A DNA stretch of 41,658 nucleotides, taken from positions 2,755-44,412 of the forward strand of contig NZ_LMNG01000014.1 in the NCBI RefSeq assembly GCF_001423295.1. Direction: 5' to 3'. Positions 1-7,798 of this stretch are shown here, piece after piece; position 1 is the first letter of the stretch, and each line of letters opens with the position of its first letter. This DNA is from Methylobacterium sp. Leaf112 (GTDB lineage Bacteria > Pseudomonadota > Alphaproteobacteria > Rhizobiales > Beijerinckiaceae). The translations under genes were made by a program, and so were the position numbers. The notes below the pieces were generated by a model that had not been told where the DNA came from, searched no databases, and saw only the letters and a program-made list of their open reading frames with translations.

Positions 1-497
1 CCGCCGGCCTGCCCGGCCTGTCCGCCAGCCAGGCGGGGGCCGTGGTGGGGGTAGCGCTGGCGTGCGGGGCGGTCCTGGGCGGCTTCGGCGGATTTCGGCT
101 GTGGCGGGGCGAGCGCACGACGATGATCCTGACCCCCGAGGCCCTGGCGGTGCCCGGCCTCGACCGACCGATCCTCTGGGACAGCATCGCCGACCTCGAC
201 ATGACGACCCGGCAGAACGGCGTCGTCACCCGCCTGCTGCTGCCGCCGGAGGCGCCGTTCCCGCAGGCGGTGCCGGGCGGCCGCAAGGTGAAGCTCGACG
301 CAGGGCGCGGCATCGTCACCGTCACGGCCGGCCTGCCGTACCGGATGTCGGTACAGGACTTCGCCGACCTCATCGGCCGCTACCGGCAGGCGGCGCAGGC
401 GCGCCGTGTCCTGGCCGAGACTGCGGCGCAGGCGCGCCGTGTCCTGGCCGAGACCGCGGCGGCTTCCGAATCCTCCCAGACCCCCGTGATCCCGTGA
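1..497 (+). CDS. Membrane-anchored protein of unknown function (5' truncated)
   Basis: The reading frame is open from the left edge, so the true start lies outside the window. The visible part is 164 residues. A hydrophobic alanine/glycine/valine segment (about residues 10-30) looks like the last transmembrane helix. It is followed by a soluble domain of about 95 residues whose pattern (a segment ending in ILWDSIADLDM, then alternating strands) resembles a small bacterial PH-like domain; this resemblance is only suggestive. The C-terminus is a duplicated 11-residue helix unit containing ARRVLAETA. It is followed after 10 bp by another membrane-protein gene on the same strand, so the two are probably co-transcribed. 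No function can be assigned. Confidence 0.7.
   Translation, partial: AGLPGLSASQAGAVVGVALACGAVLGGFGGFRLWRGERTTMILTPEALAVPGLDRPILWDSIADLDMTTRQNGVVTRLLLPPEAPFPQAVPGGRKVKLDAGRGIVTVTAGLPYRMSVQDFADLIGRYRQAAQARRVLAETAAQARRVLAETAAASESSQTPVIP
390..455 (+). repeat. 33-bp tandem duplication inside a coding region
   Basis: Two nearly identical 33-bp units (390-422 and 423-455, one visible mismatch) lie in frame in the 3' end of the first gene and encode two copies of an 11-residue alanine-rich helical segment. Because the period is a multiple of three, gain or loss of units would keep the frame. Confidence 0.9.
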
Positions 498-507
498 GGT
501 TCCGACC

Positions 508-1032
508 ATGAACACCGCCCCCAACCGCCCCGAGCCCTCGCGTACGGAATCCTTGCGCCTGCCGCCGCCCCGCCAGGGCTGGGGCAACATCTTCTGGACC
601 CTGTTCGGCCTCGTGGCGCTGGGTGCCCTCCTCGTCGCCTGCGCCGTCTACACGGCCCCGCCGGTGGTGACGGATTGGCAGATCCGCGACACGGCGCGTC
701 CCGTCGCCGCCGCGCGGGTGAGCGACGGCAAGTGCAGCACCAAGATCGTGCTCCACCTCTGCGACATGACCCTCACCCTGCCCACCCCGTCGGGCCCGGT
801 GGTCCGCCGGATCAACACCGTGTTCACGGGCGTGCATGCGGGCGATTACAGCGTCCGGGTGATGGCCGATCCGGCCCGGCCCGACCTCGTCACCACCGAT
901 CTCGCCCTCGACCGCCTGTGGAACCGCACCGTCACGCTTCTGGTCATTGCGGGAGCGCTGGCGGCCATCATCGTCGCGGCCCTCGCCGCGATGGTGCGCA
1001 ACCGGCGGGCCGGCGCGGGGGCCATGGGCTGA
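508..1032 (+). CDS. Membrane protein of unknown function, two transmembrane helices
   Basis: 174 residues. A proline-rich cytoplasmic N-terminus of about 25 residues is followed by a transmembrane helix (about 29-50). Then comes a periplasmic domain of about 90 residues with a Cys pair (DGKCSTKIVLHLCDM, about residues 74-86) that could form a disulfide. A second transmembrane helix follows (about 144-163), then a short basic tail. The ATG start is 10 bp after the preceding stop. The topology suggests an extracytoplasmic beta-rich domain held by two helices. I do not recognise a family. Confidence 0.75.
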   Translation: MNTAPNRPEPSRTESLRLPPPRQGWGNIFWTLFGLVALGALLVACAVYTAPPVVTDWQIRDTARPVAAARVSDGKCSTKIVLHLCDMTLTLPTPSGPVVRRINTVFTGVHAGDYSVRVMADPARPDLVTTDLALDRLWNRTVTLLVIAGALAAIIVAALAAMVRNRRAGAGAMG

Positions 1033-1090
1033 TGCGATCGCGGCTTCGGCGGGACGGATCGCTCCACACACCGCGCGAGGGGGGCGCCGC

Positions 1091-1441
1091 ATGATCGTGT
1101 TCTGGACCGGGCGGGGCTACTGGGTCGTCTTCTTCGTGGCGCTGGCGATGTTCCTGCCCCTGATCGTCCTGCGGCAGGTCGACGGGCCGGAAGTGGACCG
1201 GGCGGTCTGCCTCACCATGAGTCTCGCGGCGCTCGCCGTCCTCGGCCTCGGCCTGCGCTGGAACCGCGGCACGACCTTCGGGCCGGCCGGGCGCGACCAC
1301 GCCTTCTGGGGGTTGCCGATGCAGGTCTGGGCCGTGCCGATGCTCGTGTTCGCGGCCCTGCTCGGGACCGGTACCATCACCACGGCGGAGGCTCCGCGCG
1401 CCCGCTCTTCCTTCCAGGAATCCGGCGGCGTCGTCCGGTGA
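1091..1441 (+). CDS. Small integral membrane protein of unknown function
   Basis: 116 residues from the ATG at 1091. The frame stays open upstream to 947, but that extension would overlap the previous gene. The sequence starts with MIVFWTGRGYWVVFF and has about four hydrophobic stretches: 10-28, 40-55, 77-90 and a weaker one near the end. It belongs to the same rightward cluster of small membrane proteins. The stop is separated by 3 bp from the end of the convergent gene. No family recognised. Confidence 0.75.
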   Translation: MIVFWTGRGYWVVFFVALAMFLPLIVLRQVDGPEVDRAVCLTMSLAALAVLGLGLRWNRGTTFGPAGRDHAFWGLPMQVWAVPMLVFAALLGTGTITTAEAPRARSSFQESGGVVR

Positions 1442-1444
1442 ATC

Positions 1445-2137
1445 TCAGCCCCGCGTCACGAAGAACCAGTTCGGCGCGAGGCGGCGGTCGCTCTCGGCCC
1501 CGGAGCCGGCCGGAAACGCATCGTCCGGCCGGTACACGAACGACGTGCCCCAGGGCGTGCCCCCCGGGATCGGTTCGTCCAGGGCGATCTCGCCGCCGGG
1601 ACCGCGGGTGAACCCCGCGAGCCCGAGGCGTTCGAGGGCGTGGCAGAGGGCGCGGTAGCGAGCGTAGGGAACCCCGAGGTCCCGCAGGACGTCGATCTCC
1701 CGCAGGCTGTCCGTGTCGCGCGCGCCTTGCGGACGGTACGGGGTGACGCGCCGGCCGTTGACGAGGCGGGTGCTCTCCCACCACGCCGTACGCTCCGCCT
1801 CCGCCGGAGGATCGTCCCGCCCGCGTTCGAAGGACACCAGGGTGGGCATGGTCGCGATCTCGGCCACCACGGCGTCGAGCCGCGATCGGTTCAGGACGAA
1901 GTAGCCCGTCGTCGTTCCGAACGCCGCCCAGGTCATGCCGCCGCCGACGGCCGCCAGGGCGAGGAAGACCGCGACCCGGTGCGTCGCCGCGCGGGCGAAC
2001 GCCGGCACCGCGACGACGGCCGCGGCGATCCCCGGGACCGGCGCGTAGGCGACGAGGGCCCAGCCGAACACGACGACACCGCAGCCGCCGACGACGAGGG
2101 CCGCCCTTCGCGTCCCGTCGGACCGAGGGGCAATCAT
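1445..2137 (-). CDS. Membrane protein of unknown function
   Basis: 230 residues from an ATG at 2137; an open frame continues further upstream but overlaps the next gene. Three hydrophobic segments lie in the first 90 residues (about 13-31, 33-50 and 58-80). A soluble C-terminal region of about 140 residues is rich in Arg/Asp and contains WWESTRLVNGRRVTPYRPQ. It ends convergently with the previous gene, 3 bp apart. It is probably the last gene of a three-gene leftward set (3021 to 1445). The function is unknown. Confidence 0.7.
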   Translation of the reverse strand: MIAPRSDGTRRAALVVGGCGVVVFGWALVAYAPVPGIAAAVVAVPAFARAATHRVAVFLALAAVGGGMTWAAFGTTTGYFVLNRSRLDAVVAEIATMPTLVSFERGRDDPPAEAERTAWWESTRLVNGRRVTPYRPQGARDTDSLREIDVLRDLGVPYARYRALCHALERLGLAGFTRGPGGEIALDEPIPGGTPWGTSFVYRPDDAFPAGSGAESDRRLAPNWFFVTRG

Positions 2138-2189
2138 GGCGGGACGATCATCGCCGACAATCCCGGACCAGAATCCCCGACCGGCGCCG

Positions 2190-2708
2190 TCATCGAACGG
2201 CGGTCCGGCCGATGCGGGCGCGTCGCGCCGGGAGGTGCCGGCCCAGGAGCGCGAGGCCGAGCCAAGCCAAAACCCAAGCCAAAACCCAGGCCGAAAGCCA
2301 CGCAGCGAGCCAGATCTCGTACAGGTGGCCGTCGAGGGCGGCTTCCCCGTCGAGGCCGAGCCAGCGCGCGAGCCCGTGCGGGACCGGAAGGTCGGTCCAG
2401 AGGAGGACGCGCAGGACCGGGATCGAGAGCAGGCCGACGGCGAGGACGAGGCCGGCCGCCCGGTAGAGGGGCCGCGCCGCGCCCTCCACGGTGCCGACGA
2501 GGCCGCCGACGAGGGCCGTGCCGAGCCAGAGTTCGACGGGCCGCAGGGTCGGATCGGTTCCGGGCTCCGCGGGCAGGAGGGGAAACAGCAGGAAGACCGG
2601 GGCGAGGCCGAGTGCCAGCAGCAGCCCGAGGAGCGGAACGTGCAGCAGGCGCAGGACGGGGCGGCGGACCGGATCGCCGGCGTCGGGCCCCCGCTCAACC
2701 GTCCGCAT
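2190..2708 (-). CDS. Integral membrane protein of unknown function
   Basis: 172 residues with four or five hydrophobic helices. The start overlaps the end of the upstream exported-protein gene by 14 bp, which implies translational coupling. The last helix has an odd repeated sequence (LAWVLAWVLAW) produced by 12-bp direct repeats in the DNA. No catalytic or family motif was seen. Context is a leftward group of one exported and two membrane proteins. Confidence 0.7.
   Translation of the reverse strand: MRTVERGPDAGDPVRRPVLRLLHVPLLGLLLALGLAPVFLLFPLLPAEPGTDPTLRPVELWLGTALVGGLVGTVEGAARPLYRAAGLVLAVGLLSIPVLRVLLWTDLPVPHGLARWLGLDGEAALDGHLYEIWLAAWLSAWVLAWVLAWLGLALLGRHLPARRARIGRTAVR
2264..2299 (-). repeat. 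12-bp tandem repeats in a membrane-helix coding region
   Basis: Two perfect 12-bp units (2264-2275 and 2276-2287) and a degenerate third (2288-2299) encode repeated tetrapeptides within the last transmembrane helix of the gene at 2190-2708. The motif is unusually A-rich for this GC-rich DNA. Confidence 0.8.
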
Positions 2709-3021
2709 CGCGCGCGCCGTCGAGGGCCTTCAGGAAGGCGGGGTCGCCCCGGTGGCGCCGTCGCAGGGTCCGCCCGTCCGCCTCGGCGGCGTCGCAGCGC
2801 AGACGCTTCACGGCCGCCGCGATGGCCCGGCCGCGCGCCGCGTCCGTGGCCTCCTCCCCGCCCCAATGGTTGCAGTCCCGCAGCCGCGTCACGTACGCCG
2901 TCACGTCGCCCGGCAGAGCGGGCTCGGCCCGGACGGCGAGCGGTCCGAGGAGCGGCGCGGCGAGAAGCGTTGCGAGCGGCCCGGCAGAACCCTTGGCGAC
3001 CTTGGCGAGAACGGTCCGCAT
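2695..3021 (-). CDS. Small exported protein of unknown function
   Basis: 108 residues. The N-terminal 32 residues form a signal-peptide-like stretch (Lys-containing start, then Ala/Leu-rich core, ending LAVRAEP). The mature part has two cysteines (RDCNHWGGEE and RLRCDAAEA) that could pair in the periplasm. It is the first gene of the leftward set and is divergent from the exported-protein gene at 3076, so the 54 bp between them must hold both promoters. The function is unknown. Confidence 0.7.
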   Translation of the reverse strand: MRTVLAKVAKGSAGPLATLLAAPLLGPLAVRAEPALPGDVTAYVTRLRDCNHWGGEEATDAARGRAIAAAVKRLRCDAAEADGRTLRRRHRGDPAFLKALDGARDADG

Positions 3022-3075
3022 GGCACTCCATCCTGCCTTTCCTCGGGGCTCCCGCGCCGTATACAGGGAACCCGC

Positions 3076-3825
3076 ATGAGACGCAGCCTTCTCCCCGCCG
3101 CCCGCTTCGCGCTCCTCGCAGCGTGCCTCCCCGCCCCGTCAGTGGCGGCGGGATGGGAGGCGGCGCGGTTCGAGCCGCCCGCGAAGACCGAGACCGCGAC
3201 GTCTGGAGAGGGCAAGATGTCGGGGGAGGGCAAGCAGATCACCTGCACCACCTACCGCGATCTCATGGTGCGCGAGAGCGACACCGACACGCCGGACCCC
3301 GAGGACGCGAGCCTCGTGCCGCTCGTGAACGGCGCCGCCCCCGCCTGCGCCGCCGCGCCGGGGCCGGGTGCGCGCATCCTGGCGACCGCCGGCCAGCGCT
3401 TCCTCGGCCGCACGGGCGGGTTCCTCGTCTTCGAGCAAGCGAGCACCAACGGCACCGTCCCGTTCGCGGTGCTCGACGCGGGCACGGGCCGCACCCTGAT
3501 CCGGGACACGACCGCCGAGGCCGGCATCGACACCTTCGCTGTCGCGGACGGGACCCTGCGGCTCGGGTTCCTCCGCGGCGTGCAGGGGGCCTGCTCGATC
3601 CCGAAGCACGGCGCCGGGTGCTGGGCGCGGATCGCCCGCGACGGGCCGCTTCCACCCGCCGTCGCGGCCCTGCCGGCACCCGTGAAGGCCTGCGCCGGGA
3701 GCTATCGGGCCGGAAAGGCCCCGAAGGACACGCCCAGCATCGTCTCGTTTCCCGTACGCCTCACGGGGACCGCCCCGCCCACCGTCGAGGCCGGCGGCCC
3801 GGTGCGCTGCGCCCCGACACCGTGA
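3076..3825 (+). CDS. Exported protein of unknown function
   Basis: 249 residues from the ATG at 3076. A signal peptide is clear (MRRSLLPAARFALLAACLPAPSVAAG, cleavage near residue 25). An alternative reading as a lipoprotein (LLAAC) is possible. The mature part carries a short duplicated element (SGEGK twice, about residues 40-49) and seven or more cysteines spread through the mature chain, suggesting a disulfide-stabilised periplasmic protein. No enzymatic motif was recognised. It begins a rightward series of exported or membrane proteins. Confidence 0.75.
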   Translation: MRRSLLPAARFALLAACLPAPSVAAGWEAARFEPPAKTETATSGEGKMSGEGKQITCTTYRDLMVRESDTDTPDPEDASLVPLVNGAAPACAAAPGPGARILATAGQRFLGRTGGFLVFEQASTNGTVPFAVLDAGTGRTLIRDTTAEAGIDTFAVADGTLRLGFLRGVQGACSIPKHGAGCWARIARDGPLPPAVAALPAPVKACAGSYRAGKAPKDTPSIVSFPVRLTGTAPPTVEAGGPVRCAPTP

Positions 3826-3933
3826 AGGCGATCTCCCCGTGAGGGCGGCTCTCACTTTGACAGCGTGCCCGCCCCGTCATCGAACCGTCACGCCAAGCCC
3901 GCATCCGGGGCCGTCCTACCGAGGAACCACCGC

Positions 3934-4440
3934 ATGATCTCACGCCGCCACGCCCTCGCCGCCGCGCTCGCCCTGTCGGTCCTGTCCGCCCCCTCGGCCA
4001 TGGCCGAGCCGACCATCGGCCTCGCCGAGCGCCGAGCGATCGCGGCCTACCGCCAGGACCGCTACCCCGCGCAGGAAAAGGCGATCCAGGAGGCGGCGGG
4101 CTTCGCCGTGCCGGTGGAGGTGGCGTGGGACGACCTCACGCTCCCGGGCGACGCCAAGTACTATTCCGACCCGGACTATTTCGAGAAGACGATCTTCGAG
4201 CCCCTCGCCGCCGGGCTGAAGGAGGTGGCCAAGGACAAGATGGGCCGCGACGCCCTGGCCGCGAAGCTCAAGACCATCCGCGTCCGCTTCGACGAGAACA
4301 CCGCGCCCGCCTCGAACTACGCCAAGCGCCTCACGTTCGACGGCGGGGTCCTCGACGTGAACTGGCGGCCGTTCACCAACGTCGCCGACTCGAAGGACCG
4401 GGTCGAGGCCGTGGTGAAGCTGCTGGAGAAGGGCCTCTGA
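3934..4440 (+). CDS. Exported protein of unknown function
   Basis: 168 residues. I start it at the ATG at 3934 because the chain then opens with a twin-arginine-like or Sec signal (MISRRHALAAALALSVLSA, cleavage after SAMAE). An upstream in-frame start at 3865 would bury the signal. The mature part is charged and contains NYAKRLTFDGGVLDVNW. The pattern of an acidic helical middle followed by a short beta stretch suggests a compact domain, but I recognise no family. Its stop overlaps the region of the next gene's GTG start (2-bp gap), so the two are coupled. Confidence 0.75.
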   Translation: MISRRHALAAALALSVLSAPSAMAEPTIGLAERRAIAAYRQDRYPAQEKAIQEAAGFAVPVEVAWDDLTLPGDAKYYSDPDYFEKTIFEPLAAGLKEVAKDKMGRDALAAKLKTIRVRFDENTAPASNYAKRLTFDGGVLDVNWRPFTNVADSKDRVEAVVKLLEKGL

Positions 4441-4442
4441 CG

Positions 4443-5051
4443 GTGCGTGGCACCGCCCTGGGCCTCGCCGCCCTGCTCGCCGCCTGCGGCGCGGCGGCGG
4501 CCGAGCCGGCCGCCCGGTCCGGCACCTACGACAGCCTGACCCTGGCGGTCTCCGGCGATGCGGTGGCGGGGGTCTTCGCCGAGCAGCGGGGGGCGGCCGA
4601 AGCCGGGAGCCCTCAATTCGCCTGCGTGTTCCTCCTGCGCGGCACCCTCGCGGGCGACCGGGCCAAGGTCGAGACGTGGTTTCCCGACGAGCCGGAGCGC
4701 ATCCCGGGGGACCTCGCCTTCACCCCGGACGGCGCCGCCCTGACCCTCGCGGAGGATCACGGCGGGTGTTCGATGACCACGGGCACCATGGTGGGGACCC
4801 CCTACGCGCTCTCGCGGCGTGCGGCGTCGACCCCGGACGGATGGATCGGCGTCGGCCTCGTGACGGCCGAGCGCACGGCCTTCCGGCCGGAACCCGGCCC
4901 GGCTCTGGCCCGGCCGCCCTACCTCGTCCGGCTCGATCCCGTCGCGGTGTTGGAGCGGCGGGACGCCTGGGTGCGCGTGCGCTACCGGGGCGAGAAGGCG
5001 CCGGTCATCGGCTGGCTGCCTGCCGCCGACCTCGCCGTGGTGACGCCCTGA
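4443..5051 (+). CDS. Probable lipoprotein with a C-terminal SH3-like segment
   Basis: 202 residues from a GTG at 4443, two bases after the preceding stop. The start gives a short signal with a lipobox-like LAAC (Cys near residue 15), so the mature protein is probably lipid-anchored. The middle has two Cys (FACVFLLRG and GGCSMTT) in a lipocalin-like or beta-rich domain. The last 40 residues (DAWVRVRYRGEKAPVIGWL) look like a bacterial SH3-type fold, common in envelope proteins that bind peptidoglycan or peptides. The function is unknown; the lipoprotein call is inferred from the motif. Confidence 0.65.
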   Translation: MRGTALGLAALLAACGAAAAEPAARSGTYDSLTLAVSGDAVAGVFAEQRGAAEAGSPQFACVFLLRGTLAGDRAKVETWFPDEPERIPGDLAFTPDGAALTLAEDHGGCSMTTGTMVGTPYALSRRAASTPDGWIGVGLVTAERTAFRPEPGPALARPPYLVRLDPVAVLERRDAWVRVRYRGEKAPVIGWLPAADLAVVTP

Positions 5052-5105
5052 CCCCCTCGCCGCCCGAACGGCCCGAAGGCCCGCCCCCGACCCCAGGACG
5101 ATCCC

Positions 5106-5384
5106 ATGCGCCGAACGCTGTCCCACACCCTCGTCCCGCTGATCCTCGTGGCCGGCCCGGCCGTCGCCCAGGGCCCCGCCGTGCCGCCGCGCCCGGCCAC
5201 GACCTGGGTGCCGGTTGAGGAGCCCATGAGCGCGCTCCTCAACGGCGGCCACCGCATCGTCTCCGCCTCCGGTCCGAGCTTCACCCTCGAGCGGGGCGGC
5301 AAGTACGTGGTCTGCGAGGTGCGGCCGGCGGGCGGGATGCGCGGGGCTGCCGAGACCACCTCGACCTGCCACCGCGTGAACTGA
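5106..5384 (+). CDS. Small exported protein of unknown function
   Basis: 92 residues with a clear signal peptide (MRRTLSHTLVPLILVAGPAVAQ, cleavage near residue 22). The mature part is about 70 residues with two Cys (YVVCEV and STCHRVN) and is therefore likely disulfide-closed. It lies 54 bp after the preceding gene and 10 bp before the HD-domain gene, on the same strand. Confidence 0.7.
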   Translation: MRRTLSHTLVPLILVAGPAVAQGPAVPPRPATTWVPVEEPMSALLNGGHRIVSASGPSFTLERGGKYVVCEVRPAGGMRGAAETTSTCHRVN

Positions 5385-5394
5385 GGCCGGCAGG

Positions 5395-6048
5395 ATGGAA
5401 GCCACGGACGCGTCCCTTCGCGCGCGGTTCGACGCCCTGTGGGCGCGGACCGTCGGCACGCCCGGCGCGGCGGCGTGGCGGGCCCTCGACGCGGGCTACG
5501 GCGCGGCGGACCGGCACTATCACGGCTGGCCCCACGTCGCGGCGCTGCTCGCGGGGCACGATTCCGTGCGGGCGCATCCCGATTTCGCGGGCGTCGACGG
5601 CGACGCCGTCGACCTCGCCATCGCCTTCCACGACGCCGTCTACGACATCGCCCGCGCCGACAACGAAGCCCGCAGCGCCGACCTTCTGCGTGCCGAGGCG
5701 GGGCCGGCGTCCGAGGATGCGCGCGTCCGGGCCGCGATCGCGATGATCCACGCGACGGCGGCGCACGGCCCGAGCGCGGACCCGGCGACACGGCTCCTCC
5801 TCGACCTCGATCTCGCCGTGCTCGGTGCGCCGCGCGCCGTCTACGCGGCCTACGCGGCGGCGATCCGCCGGGAATACGCCGCCGTTCCCGAGGCGGCGTG
5901 GCGGCTCGGGCGCGCCCAGATCCTCGACCGCTTCCTCGCCCGGCCGCGCCTCTACCAGACCGACCTCTTCCACGACCGCTTGGAGGCGGCCGCCCGCGCC
6001 AACCTCGCGGCGGAAGCGGCCGGGCTCCGCGCCGGGCCCACGGAATAG
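5395..6048 (+). CDS. HD-superfamily predicted metal-dependent phosphohydrolase
   Basis: 217 residues. It resembles the COG4339-type family of small cytosolic HD proteins. Visible metal-binding signatures are HYHGWPHV (about residues 42-49), the AFHDAVYD segment with the HD pair (about 78-85) and a DNEARSA helix just after. The rest is alpha-helical. HD proteins hydrolyse phosphate esters or nucleotides; the substrate of this family is unknown. It is the only cytosolic enzyme in this run of exported proteins. The stop codon falls in the first unit of a 17-bp tandem array. Confidence 0.8.
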   Translation: MEATDASLRARFDALWARTVGTPGAAAWRALDAGYGAADRHYHGWPHVAALLAGHDSVRAHPDFAGVDGDAVDLAIAFHDAVYDIARADNEARSADLLRAEAGPASEDARVRAAIAMIHATAAHGPSADPATRLLLDLDLAVLGAPRAVYAAYAAAIRREYAAVPEAAWRLGRAQILDRFLARPRLYQTDLFHDRLEAAARANLAAEAAGLRAGPTE

Positions 6049-6104
6049 GCGGACCCACGGAATAGGCGGACTCACGGAATAGGCAGACTCACGGAATAGG
6101 AACG
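6037..6104 (+). repeat. 17-bp tandem array across a gene boundary
   Basis: Four units of a 17-bp sequence (6037-6053, 6054-6070, 6071-6087 and a partial 6088-6104) containing ACGGAATAGG. The first unit contains the TAG stop of the HD gene. The last supplies the AGG-type ribosome-binding sequence for the gene starting at 6111. As 17 is not a multiple of three, each unit changes frame, but every unit carries its own TAG. Confidence 0.9.
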
Positions 6105-6110
6105 TCCCGC

Positions 6111-6830
6111 ATGCGTCCCTCGCGTCGCGTCGCGCGCCTCGTCGCGCTCCTCGGCCTGCCCCTCGTGCTCGCGGCCTTCGCGGCGGAGGGCCGGTTCGGC
6201 ATCACGCGGTACCGCCTCGCCGGGACCGCGTACGCCGTGCCGCACACCTACGAGTTTTCCCGAAATTTCCGCCTGCCCTGGCTCGACGCGCTCCCGGGGC
6301 TCGGCCGGGAACCGGCGGATTCGCTCTGGCTGATGCTGCCCGCCGCCGAGGTCGCGGCGGGCCTCCCCGGCTACAGCCCCCTCAGCCACGGCCATGCCGG
6401 CCCGTTCGCCACCGACCTCGTGGTCCACGTCGTCGGCGACCCGGACGGGCGCCGCTTCGCACCCCTCCACGCCCGGCAATGGGGCATTTTCGATGCGCGG
6501 CTCGCCGAGGGCGCGCCGTGGCGGCCCGACCCGTCCGGCGGCGAGCGCCTCGTCCATTCCGAGGGCGTCGACCACCGGCGCTTCTACCGCCTCCCGTCCC
6601 GGCACGCGGCGCGGCCGGCCGACCAGGCCCCGCCCGGCTGCCTCGCCTCGGACACTTCGGACAAGCGCGAGGTCTCCACCTGCACCTACCTCGTCCACCG
6701 CGACGGCCTCACCTACGATTTCTCCCTGCGCCCGGAGAATCTGGCCGTGGCCGACCGCGTGCCGGCCTACGTCCTGGCCCGCCTCGCGGCCTGGAAGCGT
6801 CCGGCGCCGGCCCGGGAGGAAGCCCCCTGA
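6111..6830 (+). CDS. Exported or membrane-anchored protein of unknown function
   Basis: 239 residues beginning with a basic, hydrophobic signal or anchor (MRPSRRVARLVALLGLPLVL, to about residue 26). The remainder is a soluble domain with aromatic segments, including DSLWLMLPAAEVAAG and GLTYDFSLRPENLAVADRVPAYV near the C-terminus. A Cys pair (PPGCLAS and STCTYLV) lies in the second half. The start is preceded by AGGAA provided by the last tandem unit. It is probably translationally coupled to the next gene. I do not recognise a family. Confidence 0.7.
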   Translation: MRPSRRVARLVALLGLPLVLAAFAAEGRFGITRYRLAGTAYAVPHTYEFSRNFRLPWLDALPGLGREPADSLWLMLPAAEVAAGLPGYSPLSHGHAGPFATDLVVHVVGDPDGRRFAPLHARQWGIFDARLAEGAPWRPDPSGGERLVHSEGVDHRRFYRLPSRHAARPADQAPPGCLASDTSDKREVSTCTYLVHRDGLTYDFSLRPENLAVADRVPAYVLARLAAWKRPAPAREEAP

Positions 6831-7240
6831 TCCGCCGCGACCCGGCCTACTGGCAGCGCCTGCGCAAGGACCGTCCCTCGAACGTGGCGGCCGGGCTCGC
6901 CGTCGTGGCGGGCCTCGCCGCCACCGTCTCGGTTACCGCCTGCCTCGTGCCGGGACCGCACGGCGCCGCCCGGGCCCAACCCCTCTATTGGCTGTCGATG
7001 CTGCCCCTGGTCTGGTGGGCGAACGGCCTGGTGCGGTTCGAGCCGCGTGCGGTGCGGTGCTGGCGGGCCGCCCTGGCCCTGGCCTGCCTCGGCGCCGGCG
7101 CGGGCCTCGCGGCGGCCCTGTGGCGGGCGGAGGATTGGACGCTGCCCGCCCTCGGCTTCGCCGTCACCCTCGCGAGCGCCGGAGCGAGCCTCGCGGTCCA
7201 CCGCGACAGTCTGGTCGCCCGCGAGGGGCCGGCGCGCTGA
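6827..7240 (+). CDS. Small membrane protein, probable CTG start
   Basis: 137 residues if started at CTG 6827. No ATG, GTG or TTG lies near the upstream gene's stop. The CTG overlaps that stop (CTGA) and sits 6 nt after a strong ribosome-binding sequence (GGGAGGA, 6814-6820). The next usable start is GTG at 6884, which lacks a comparable site and would give 118 residues. Four hydrophobic helices are visible (about residues 17-37, 48-63, 75-93 and 100-120). The function is unknown. A CTG start is rare, so the assignment is tentative, but the coding region itself is well supported. Confidence 0.6.
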   Translation: MIRRDPAYWQRLRKDRPSNVAAGLAVVAGLAATVSVTACLVPGPHGAARAQPLYWLSMLPLVWWANGLVRFEPRAVRCWRAALALACLGAGAGLAAALWRAEDWTLPALGFAVTLASAGASLAVHRDSLVAREGPAR

Positions 7241-7254
7241 GCGCCAAGGACCCG

Positions 7255-7653
7255 TCAGCGCTGGCGGATCGGCCGCAGGGGGCCGTGGAAGAAGCCGGGC
7301 TCCATCCCGATGGCGGCGGCGCGCTCACCGATCACCGCGAGGCCGCTCAGCAGCCCGGCGACAGGGGAATCCAGCAGGCCCGGATGGTTCAGGGCCTTGC
7401 CGATCTGGCGGCCCTCCCACCAGAATTCCGCGAACAGCAGGGCGAGGAGGCCGAGCAGCCCCCAGGTCTCCAGGCCCTGCCCGAGGAGATAGACGCCGTA
7501 GGGCGGCGACAGGATCGTGCTGAGCTTGGCCAGACCGATCACCCCGGCAAAGCCCAGGACGAGGATCAGGAGCAGGCGGACCAGCAGGCGCCGATACAGG
7601 CGCAGGGCCAGGTTGAGTTCCTCCACGGAGGAGTGGTCGAGCGTCAGGGACAT
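7255..7653 (-). CDS. Small membrane protein of unknown function
   Basis: 132 residues. The start at 7653 is chosen because GGGAGGA lies about 6 nt upstream on the minus strand. Two hydrophobic helices (about 22-45 and 58-75) follow an amphipathic N-terminus (EELNLALRLYRRLLVRLLL). The second half (ALNHPGLLDSPVAGLLSG) is moderately hydrophobic. It converges with the preceding gene, 14 bp apart, and is the only leftward gene in this stretch. Confidence 0.65.
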   Translation of the reverse strand: MSLTLDHSSVEELNLALRLYRRLLVRLLLILVLGFAGVIGLAKLSTILSPPYGVYLLGQGLETWGLLGLLALLFAEFWWEGRQIGKALNHPGLLDSPVAGLLSGLAVIGERAAAIGMEPGFFHGPLRPIRQR

Positions 7654-7798
7654 CCGGGTTCCTCCCATGCGGTTCTTCCCGCCTGATACGGTCCGGGATG
7701 TGTGACCGACGGACGCCCGCCCCGCAACCGGCGCCGGGGCGGGTGACATCTCGGGGCCGGACGCCCATGCTCGCCCGTCGATGCGAGGAGCCCGAGCC

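Noticed and set aside
2136..3842. Rightward 568-codon frame across the leftward gene trio
   Set aside because: It is a low-complexity Arg/Pro/Gly/Glu-rich antisense shadow of signal-peptide-bearing genes.
6037..6104. Tandem arrays as CRISPR
   Set aside because: Units are directly adjacent, with no unique spacers and no cas genes.
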